This document shows positions 16,376 through 21,759 of a stretch of DNA of 36,761 bases, one piece after another. Every line of letters starts with the position of its first letter. The first letter of the stretch is position 1. The stretch lies in the NCBI GenBank assembly GCA_041494445.1, contig JBGQAU010000027.1, forward strand, positions 1-36,761. The letters are read 5' to 3'. Position numbers and translations under genes: made by a program. Below the pieces are notes generated by a model that did not search any database, was not told where the DNA came from, and was given only the letters and a program-made list of their open reading frames with translations. Source of the DNA: JAIQFR01 sp041494445. GTDB taxonomy: Bacteria; Acidobacteriota; Polarisedimenticolia; Polarisedimenticolales; JAIQFR01.

Positions 16376-16471
16376 GGCTAACACGCGCGTCAACCCGCCG
16401 GTCCTCGCGTCACGGCGCTTGCGGAGCAAGCGCCGCGCCCCTCGGCCCGCGGGTCACGCGCAGCGTTAGGC
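16376..16471 (+). repeat. Integron attC-like site following hicBA
   Basis: A 96-base imperfect palindrome with attC organisation. The left core GGCTAAC (16376-16382) differs by one base from the inverse of the right core GTTAGGC (16465-16471), which matches the GTTRRRY consensus exactly. Inside these, CGCGCGTCA pairs imperfectly with TCACGCGC, as L boxes do. The centre holds a perfect ten-base hairpin, CGGCGCTTGC / GCAAGCGCCG, with a GGA loop (16413-16435). It fills the gap between the hicA stop and the next gene's start. Confidence 0.62.
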
Positions 16472-16477
16472 TTTCGT

Positions 16478-16924
16478 ATGAAGCGTCAAACGGTCCTCGG
16501 TCTTGCTGCGGTACTACTTCTTCTGGGTGCGGCTGCGCAACCGTCCTCCGTGGCTGCCGCCGCCGCGAGGTATTTCCCGGACGTCAAGTGGCAACGAGCG
16601 TCAGTTGTGGCAGCCGACTTCACATGTCGAGGGCGAGAGGAGCAGGCGATTCTCGGTACCAGTCCATCGAAAATCGTGATCGCGGTCTTTCTGAACGGCA
16701 CGACCGCACGCCCAGAGATTCTTCGTTACTCGGCAAAGGTGAGGCACGCGGCGACGGCGGTGCTCGCGGTCGAGGATCAGGACTACGATCCAAAGGAGGA
16801 GATCGGGTCGGATCTTCCGGGGTTCAAGAGGTCGCGGACCTGCAAGGGGCTCAATCTCAGCGGCGGAGAGATCGATTCCGCTCACATATTCTGGAATCAC
16901 GAAGCCCGGCGATTCGACGATTAG
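16478..16924 (+). CDS. Small exported protein of unknown function in cassette-like setting
   Basis: I do not recognise a named function. The 148-residue product has a clear signal peptide (residues 1-27, hydrophobic LGLAAVLLLLGAAA, likely cleavage after an Ala). It is followed by a compact domain with two Cys, in DFTCRG and SRTCKGLNL, that could form a disulphide. It ends IDSAHIFWNHEARRFDD. Proteins of this look are familiar to me from integron cassettes, but I cannot confirm that here. The ATG at 16478 comes only six bases after the GTTAGGC core of the preceding attC-like site, with no ribosome-binding site. It may be translated by coupling or from a leaderless message. Codon use is less G/C-rich than in flanking core genes. 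Confidence 0.7.
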   Translation: MKRQTVLGLAAVLLLLGAAAQPSSVAAAAARYFPDVKWQRASVVAADFTCRGREEQAILGTSPSKIVIAVFLNGTTARPEILRYSAKVRHAATAVLAVEDQDYDPKEEIGSDLPGFKRSRTCKGLNLSGGEIDSAHIFWNHEARRFDD

Positions 16925-16946
16925 GTTCGCTAGAACGTGCGATAGC

Positions 16947-17006
16947 GCCTAACTCGCGCTTGCAGCGGGCGGCGCTGCGCGCTGCCGTCGAGCGCGGAGG
17001 TCAGGC
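16947..17006 (+). repeat. Degenerate attC-like site between the small gene and brnTA
   Basis: GCCTAAC (16947-16953) is a perfect attC left core. GTCAGGC (17000-17006) is the candidate right core with one mismatch to GTTRRRY. Between them, TCGCGCT pairs with AGCGCGGA, and a GC-rich inner stem (GCAGCG / CGCTGC) follows. It begins 23 bases after the stop of the preceding gene, where an attC should be. The right core is imperfect, so activity is doubtful. Confidence 0.42.
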
Positions 17007-17032
17007 CGTGCGAAAGACGAGCAGAAGGTTTC

Positions 17033-17061
17033 TTGACAGGATGTACGGCTGTGCATACACT
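17033..17061 (+). promoter_or_regulatory. Sigma-70-type promoter for brnTA, probably leaderless
   Basis: TTGACA (17033-17038) is a perfect -35, followed after 17 bases by TACACT (17056-17061), four of six matches to the -10 consensus. The brnT GTG begins six bases later, at the expected transcription start, and has no ribosome-binding site. BrnA proteins repress their own operon, so this is also the likely operator region. Confidence 0.6.
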
Positions 17062-17067
17062 TGAGTC

Positions 17068-17337
17068 GTGGATTTCAAGTGGGATCCTCGAAAGGCCGCA
17101 ACGAATCGGAGGAAGCACGGAGTCGACTTTGCCGATGCGGCGACCGTACTTCACGATGAGCTCGCGGTCACGGTGCTCGATGATGATCCGGATGAGGAAC
17201 GGTTCGTCACGATCGGCGCTGACGCCCTTGGCCGAATCCTCATCGTCGTCTTCACATGGCGAGGTCGCCGGATCCGACTGATATCGGCTCGGCACGCCAC
17301 TGTCCGAGAACGGCGTCGGTACGAGGAAGGGCGATGA
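17068..17337 (+). CDS. brnT: BrnT-family ribonuclease toxin
   Basis: Toxin of a BrnT/BrnA type II toxin-antitoxin pair; BrnT has a RelE-like fold and cleaves RNA. The 89 residues follow the family pattern throughout: FKWDPRKAATNRRKHGVDF at the start, ATVLHDE, then DPDEERFVTIGADALGRIL, VVFTWRGRRIRLISARHAT and ERRRYEEG at the end. The Arg and His residues of the last two motifs are those thought to form the active site. The start is GTG at 17068, directly downstream of a good promoter with no leader. The stop overlaps the brnA start (ATGA). It belongs to the less GC-rich island and follows a degenerate attC-like site. Confidence 0.92.
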   Translation: MDFKWDPRKAATNRRKHGVDFADAATVLHDELAVTVLDDDPDEERFVTIGADALGRILIVVFTWRGRRIRLISARHATVRERRRYEEGR

Positions 17338-17609
17338 AGAAGGAGTACGACTTCCGTCACGGTAAGCGAGGTGCGGTGGTTCCTTCCAGTCACGGCAAGA
17401 CCCGCATCACGATTCGAATCGACGATGATGTTCTGCAGTGGTTCCGGGATCAGGTGCACAAGGCCGGCGGGGGTAGCTACCAGTCGTCAATCAACGACGC
17501 GCTTCGAGCGTTCATCGCGACGCGAGACAACTACTTGGAGGATACGTTGCGACGTGTTCTGCGCGAAGAGCTTCCTCGATACGGCGCCAAAAAGGTTCGC
17601 CTCGAATGA
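17334..17609 (+). CDS. brnA: BrnA-family antitoxin
   Basis: Antitoxin that binds BrnT and represses the operon. The 91-residue protein has a basic N-terminal segment (KKEYDFRHGKRGAV). A ribbon-helix-helix DNA-binding domain follows at about residues 22-62 (TRITIRIDDDVLQWF, then GGGSYQSSINDALRAFI). A C-terminal charged helix ends the protein. ATG at 17334 overlaps the brnT stop by four bases. The stop is three bases from a strong hairpin shared with the convergent serC gene. No attC-like sequence follows it, so if the island is a cassette array, the right end is decayed or this gene was the anchored last member. Confidence 0.9.
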   Translation: MKKEYDFRHGKRGAVVPSSHGKTRITIRIDDDVLQWFRDQVHKAGGGSYQSSINDALRAFIATRDNYLEDTLRRVLREELPRYGAKKVRLE

Positions 17610-17637
17610 AAACGCCGGCGGCATTCACCGCCGGCGT
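17608..17637 (-). terminator. Intrinsic terminator of serC, also facing brnTA
   Basis: A perfect ten-base stem (ACGCCGGCGG / CCGCCGGCGT) has a six-base loop. Read on the minus strand it is followed by TTT, giving with the last stem base a TTTT run. It lies 53 bases after the serC stop and three bases from the convergent brnA stop, so it probably also insulates the two units. Confidence 0.7.
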
Positions 17638-17690
17638 CCACCTTGCCAGATTCTGCTGGGCGCTCGATCGCGCCGTGATTGCACTCCGCC

Positions 17691-18785
17691 TCAGCCGTTC
17701 ACCCTCACGAACTCCTCCATGAACGACACCAGCGTCTTGACGTTGTCCACGGTCACGGCGTTGTACATCGAGACCCGGATCCCGCCGACGTCCCGGTACC
17801 CCTTGAGCCCCACCATCCCCGCCTTCTTGGACTCGGCGACGAACTTGGCGTCCAACTCCTCGCTGGGCAGGCGGAACGTGACGTTCATCAGGGAGCGGTG
17901 CTCCTTGACGGTGACGTGGCAGCGGTAGAACTCCGCGTGCTTGTCGATGCAGCCGTAGAGCAGGCGCCCCTTCTCGCGGTTGTTCTTCTCGATGGCGTCG
18001 AGACCGCCGATGGACTTGTTGTAGTCCAGGACGTTCCGAAGGATGTAGATCGCGAAGCAGGGCGGGGTGTTGAACAGGCTGTTCTTGTCGGTGTGGATCT
18101 TGTAGCGGAGGTAGCTCGGCAGGTCCTCGCGGCACTGGGCCAGGAGGTCGTCGCGGATGATCACCACGGTGACGCCCGAGGGGCCGAGGTTCTTCTGCGC
18201 GCCGGCGTAGATGAAGCCGAAGGGGGCGAGGTCGAACTTCCGCCACATGAAGTCCGACGACATGTCGCAGGCCAGCGGGACGCTCCCGGTCTTCGGGAAC
18301 TCGTGCCACTGGGAGCCGTCCACGGTGTTGTTGCTGGTGAAGTGCACGTACGCGGCGTTCGGAGTGAGCTTCAGCTCGCCCTGGGTCGGGAGGCGGCGGA
18401 ACTGCTCGCTCTCGGTGGAAGCCGCGAGCTTCGTTGCGTCCTTGTTGACGATCTGGGCTTCCTTCCAGGCCTTCTTCGCCCAGTTCCCGGTCACGATGTA
18501 GTCGGCGACCCGCCCGCCGTGCAGCAGGTTCATCGGGAGCATGCCGAATTGCAGGTTCCCGCCCCCCTGGAGCAGCAGGATCTTGTAGTTCTCCGGCACC
18601 CCCAGCAGTTCCCTGGTCAGCGAGATCGCCTCGTTATGAACCGCGTCGTACTCCTTGGCGCGGTGGGAGATCTCCATCACGGACATGCCGGTGCCGGCGA
18701 AGTCCAGGAGCTCCTTCTGGGCGCGCTCCAGGGGCGGGAGCGGCAGCCCCGCGGGGCCGGCGTAGAAGTTGATCACTCGGGCCAT
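17691..18785 (-). CDS. serC: Phosphoserine aminotransferase
   Basis: PLP enzyme that converts 3-phosphohydroxypyruvate and glutamate to phosphoserine and 2-oxoglutarate, the second step of serine synthesis. The 364 residues match SerC length. INFYAGPAGLPLPPLE is the family N-terminus. MSVMEISHRAKEYD and LLLQGGGNLQFGM follow, and the PLP Lys lies in YAGAQKNLGPSGVTVV. The end has GGIRVSMYNAVT, binding phosphate. ATG at 18785 has AAAGGAG six bases upstream. It is the last gene of the DUF1015-serA-serC unit, 31 bases after serA, and has its own terminator. Confidence 0.97.
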   Translation of the reverse strand: MARVINFYAGPAGLPLPPLERAQKELLDFAGTGMSVMEISHRAKEYDAVHNEAISLTRELLGVPENYKILLLQGGGNLQFGMLPMNLLHGGRVADYIVTGNWAKKAWKEAQIVNKDATKLAASTESEQFRRLPTQGELKLTPNAAYVHFTSNNTVDGSQWHEFPKTGSVPLACDMSSDFMWRKFDLAPFGFIYAGAQKNLGPSGVTVVIIRDDLLAQCREDLPSYLRYKIHTDKNSLFNTPPCFAIYILRNVLDYNKSIGGLDAIEKNNREKGRLLYGCIDKHAEFYRCHVTVKEHRSLMNVTFRLPSEELDAKFVAESKKAGMVGLKGYRDVGGIRVSMYNAVTVDNVKTLVSFMEEFVRVNG

Positions 18786-18816
18786 GGCGTTCTCCTTTCC
18801 GGCTCGGCGGCCGGCC

Positions 18817-19692
18817 TCACTTCTTCCACTTGCCCAGGATATTGACCACGATGTCGCCGATCCGAAGCAGGTTCTCCTTGCTCGACGCGCCGATGTGCGG
18901 GGCCATGATCACGTTCGGAGCGGAGAGCAGCGGGGACGACGGGTCGGGCGGGTCGCTGAACCAGACGTCGGTGGCGTAGGCCTTGACGTGCCCCGACTTG
19001 AGGGCCTCGGCGAGGTCCTCCTCGACGACGATCTTTCCGCGCCCGGTGTTCACCAGGACAACGCCTTTCTTCATCTTGGCGAGGGCGCTCTTGTCGAGCA
19101 TCCCCTTGGTGTCCGGGGTCAGCGGGGTGTGGAAGCTGATGTAGTCCGATCGGGCGTAGAGCTCGTCGAGGCTCCTGACCATCTGGACGAGGTCGTGCTT
19201 CGGGACGAAGGGGTCGAATCCGATGACCTTCATGCCGAACGCCGACGCGCGGCGGGCGACCTCGGTACCGATCAGCCCTACGCCGACGATGCCGAGCGTC
19301 TTCTCGTACAGCTCCGTGCGCTTCAGCTCTTTCTTCAGCCACTTCCCTTCCTTCATGCTCTGGTGGGCCTCGACGAGCCGGTTCGGCACCGCGAGCATGA
19401 GCGCCATAGCCAGCTCCGCCACCGCCACCGAGGAGGCCTTCGGCGTGTTCATGACCTCGATCCCGCGGGCCTTGCACGCCTCCCGGTCGACGTTGTCGAG
19501 GCCCACGCCGCCCCGGATGACGAGCTGGAGCAAGGGGGCTCCCTCGAGGAACTCCTTCGTCGCCTTGGTCTTGGACCGGATGAGCAGGACGTTCGCCTCG
19601 GCGAGCTTGGCCATGTCGGTCACGACCTCTCCGAAGGGGGACAGCCGCTTGGGAAGGCTTTCGTCGAAGGCGTCCGCGATCAGGATCTTCAT
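18817..19692 (-). CDS. serA: D-3-phosphoglycerate dehydrogenase, short form
   Basis: Oxidises 3-phosphoglycerate to 3-phosphohydroxypyruvate with NAD, the first step of serine synthesis. At 291 residues it has only the catalytic and Rossmann domains and no ACT regulatory domain, so serine feedback through ACT is not expected. GVGLDNVDREACKARGI and the NAD loop GIVGVGLIGTEVARRA are clear. Arg of NTGRGK and His of APHIGASS are two of the three usual catalytic residues. Where most D-2-hydroxyacid dehydrogenases have Glu-Pro-Pro, this one has FSDPPDPSSPLL, so Asp replaces the catalytic Glu. Context beside serC supports SerA over other 2-hydroxyacid dehydrogenases. ATG at 19692 has GGGAGGAAT upstream. 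Confidence 0.92.
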   Translation of the reverse strand: MKILIADAFDESLPKRLSPFGEVVTDMAKLAEANVLLIRSKTKATKEFLEGAPLLQLVIRGGVGLDNVDREACKARGIEVMNTPKASSVAVAELAMALMLAVPNRLVEAHQSMKEGKWLKKELKRTELYEKTLGIVGVGLIGTEVARRASAFGMKVIGFDPFVPKHDLVQMVRSLDELYARSDYISFHTPLTPDTKGMLDKSALAKMKKGVVLVNTGRGKIVVEEDLAEALKSGHVKAYATDVWFSDPPDPSSPLLSAPNVIMAPHIGASSKENLLRIGDIVVNILGKWKK

Positions 19693-19729
19693 GGCGATTC
19701 CTCCCAGTCTTTGAGTGACCCGGTCGTCG

Positions 19730-20968
19730 TCATTCGTCCAGCAGGCGGACCAGGAGTCCGCTGCGCAGCTTCGGCTCGAACCAGGTGGACTTCGGCGGCA
19801 TCACCGTGCCGGCGTCGGCCACCGCCATCAGTTGGTCGAGGGACGTCGGGTGCAGCGAGAACGCGACCGCCCATCCCCCTCGACACCTCTTCTCCAGCTC
19901 TCCCATCCCACGGATCCCGCCGACGAAATCGATCCTCTTGTCGGTTCTCGGGTCCGAGATCCCGAGCACCGGTGCCAGGAGGTTGTCCTGGAGGACGGAC
20001 ACGTCGAGCCCCCTGACCGGATCGGCGGCCGGGTAGGTGCCGGGCTTCGCCTCGAGGCGGTGCCACCGGTCGCCGAGGAGCATGCCGAACGTATGCGCCC
20101 GAGGCGGGCGCGGGTCGCTCGCCGGCGCGACGTCGAACCTCTCCCTGACGCGCTCCACGAAGCGGTCCGGGGTCATCCCGTTGAGGTCCTTGACCGCGCG
20201 GTTGTAGTCCAGGATGCGGAGCTGGTCGTGGGGAAACACCACGGCCATGAACGACTCGTAGGGCTCGTCGCCGGACGGCCGCGGGTTTCGCGCGCGCATC
20301 ATCTGGCCGTGGCGGACCGCGGCGGCGGTCCGATGATGGCCATCGGCCACGTAGAGGCAGGGGACCGAGGCGAGAAGCCATTCGAGGCCCGCGATCTCCT
20401 TCGGGTCTGACACGACCCAGACCGAGTGGCCGATCCCGTCGTCGGCGACGAAGTCGTAGACCGGCTTGAGGGAGCGGACGCGGTCCACGATCGCGTCGAT
20501 CTCCTTCACGGCGCGGTAGGTCAGGAAGACGGGCTCCGCGTTCGCGTCGCACTCGGTCACGTGCCGCGTGCGGTCGTCCTCCTTGTCCTTGCGAGTGTGC
20601 TCGTGCTTCTTGATCAGGCCGCGCTCGTACTCCCTTACGCTGCACGTGCCGACGAGGCCGGCCTGGACGTGGCCGCCCATCCGCTGCTGGTACACGTAGA
20701 AGCAGGGGGCCTCCTCGCGGACCAGCTCTCCCGTGTCGATCAGCCGGCGCAGGTTCTTGACCGCCTTGGCGTACACGCGATCGTCGTAGACGGAGATCGA
20801 GGGGTCGAGGTCGATCTCCGGCTTCCCGACGTGCAGGAAGGAGAGCGGGTTGTCCTTCGCGAGCTCGCGCGCCTCGTCGGATGAGATCACGTCGTAGGGG
20901 AAGCTGGCGATCTGTCGCGCGTGCTCCGGCAGGGGCCGGTAGGCCCGGAACGGCTTGATTCGGGACAT
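19730..20968 (-). CDS. DUF1015 family protein of the serine operon
   Basis: A 412-residue member of DUF1015, a family without an established biochemical role. It begins MSRIKPFRAYRP and FPYDVISSDEARELA, the family signature. It contains a charged segment KHEHTRKDKEDDRTRH (residues 121-136) and a motif ADGHHRTAAAV (208-218). The DGHHR motif resembles motifs in ParB/sulfiredoxin-fold enzymes, including serine kinases; that link is inference. It is the first gene of the operon with serA and serC, with 37 bases to serA. No phosphoserine phosphatase is in the window. ATG at 20968 has AGGAG five bases upstream; the longer in-frame extension crosses the promoter region. The protein has no signal peptide or membrane segment. 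Confidence 0.9.
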   Translation of the reverse strand: MSRIKPFRAYRPLPEHARQIASFPYDVISSDEARELAKDNPLSFLHVGKPEIDLDPSISVYDDRVYAKAVKNLRRLIDTGELVREEAPCFYVYQQRMGGHVQAGLVGTCSVREYERGLIKKHEHTRKDKEDDRTRHVTECDANAEPVFLTYRAVKEIDAIVDRVRSLKPVYDFVADDGIGHSVWVVSDPKEIAGLEWLLASVPCLYVADGHHRTAAAVRHGQMMRARNPRPSGDEPYESFMAVVFPHDQLRILDYNRAVKDLNGMTPDRFVERVRERFDVAPASDPRPPRAHTFGMLLGDRWHRLEAKPGTYPAADPVRGLDVSVLQDNLLAPVLGISDPRTDKRIDFVGGIRGMGELEKRCRGGWAVAFSLHPTSLDQLMAVADAGTVMPPKSTWFEPKLRSGLLVRLLDE

Positions 20969-21017
20969 TGCGACTCCTCTGACGGCGCTGGTGAGCGGCG
21001 CGTCCGTGCCGGATGCG

Positions 21018-21047
21018 ATAGTAGAGCGCATCCCGCCGGGATAGCGC
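21018..21047 (-). promoter_or_regulatory. Promoter of DUF1015-serA-serC with palindromic operator candidate
   Basis: A minus-strand TACTAT box (21018-21023) is a plausible -10, 50 bases before the DUF1015 start; no well-spaced -35 is visible. Immediately upstream, at 21026-21047, lies a dyad: GCGC-ATCCCG, one central base, CGGGAT-A-GCGC, i.e. ten-base arms with one extra A. It lies in the core promoter of the serine operon and 24 bases from the divergent cvpA -10 box, so a repressor there could affect both. Confidence 0.45.
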
Positions 21048-21070
21048 AAGGGGATGGAGGCGCGGTGCCC

Positions 21071-21076
21071 TATAAT
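21071..21076 (+). promoter_or_regulatory. -10 box for a leaderless cvpA message
   Basis: A perfect TATAAT lies seven bases before the ATG at 21084. Transcription would begin at the start codon, and there is no ribosome-binding site between them. No -35 at 17 bases is evident. Confidence 0.5.
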
Positions 21077-21083
21077 GGCGCCC

Positions 21084-21707
21084 ATGAACGCCCTCGACAT
21101 CGTCCTTCTCGTGATCGCCGCCGTGCTGGTCCTCCTCGGGCTGGTGAAGGGGTTCGTACGCCTCCTCGTCATGGTCGCGGCGCTCGTCCTCGCGTTCGTG
21201 CTCGCGAGCCGGTTCCACCAGGGGCTCGCGGATCAACTGACGATCCTCAAGGTCTCGATGGAGGTGCTGCGCCTCATCGCGTACGCCCTGCTCTTCATCG
21301 GGGTCATGCTGGTCGGGGGCCTCGTCGGATGGCTCTTGCGGAACCTCGTGAAGGCCGCGATGCTGGGCTGGGCGGACCGCCTCGCCGGGGCGGCTCTCGG
21401 GCTCGTCGCGGCGGCCCTGGCGGGGGCGCTCATCGTGCTCCCGCTGGCCGCCTACGTCCCGCGCGGCGCGCAGCTTCTCGAGGGGTCGAAGCTGGCCCCG
21501 TACGTGTCCACCGTGGCGGACCTCGTGAACGTGACCGCACCTTCCGATCTCGCGGCGCGCTACCGGAGCGGCATCGAGAAGGTCCGCAAGCTCTGGAGGG
21601 GCGAGACCGATCCCCGGGCCGCGCAGCCGGCGAAGCCGGGGAAGGCACCGGCCCAGGAGGGGGCGAAGCCGTCCCCCGGCGCGCCCAGGCCCGCCGGGAA
21701 GCGCTGA
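21084..21707 (+). CDS. CvpA-family inner-membrane protein
   Basis: A 207-residue protein of the CvpA (colicin V production) family. Four hydrophobic segments occur: about residues 4-21, 26-42, 64-86 and 104-126. They include the typical MNALDIVLLVIAAVLVLLG start and KAAMLGWADRLAGAALGL, where the conserved D-R/G-L-AG motif of the family lies. The last 50 residues are a polar Pro/Lys/Ala-rich cytoplasmic or periplasmic tail, longer than in Escherichia coli CvpA. CvpA is linked to envelope homeostasis and colicin V export, but its activity is unknown. I chose ATG at 21084; ATG at 21075 is possible but would lie inside the -10 box. It is divergent from the serine operon and 52 bases before thyX. 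Confidence 0.88.
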   Translation: MNALDIVLLVIAAVLVLLGLVKGFVRLLVMVAALVLAFVLASRFHQGLADQLTILKVSMEVLRLIAYALLFIGVMLVGGLVGWLLRNLVKAAMLGWADRLAGAALGLVAAALAGALIVLPLAAYVPRGAQLLEGSKLAPYVSTVADLVNVTAPSDLAARYRSGIEKVRKLWRGETDPRAAQPAKPGKAPAQEGAKPSPGAPRPAGKR

Positions 21708-21759
21708 TCCCGGCGCGTCCGTCCTCCCGCTGCTAGAATCCGCGCCGAGGATTCCCCCG

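Noticed and set aside
17610..17690. Third attC site after brnTA
   Set aside because: The only palindrome here is a compact, perfect ten-base hairpin with a minus-strand T run, and no GTTRRRY or RYYYAAC core is present; it fits a terminator.
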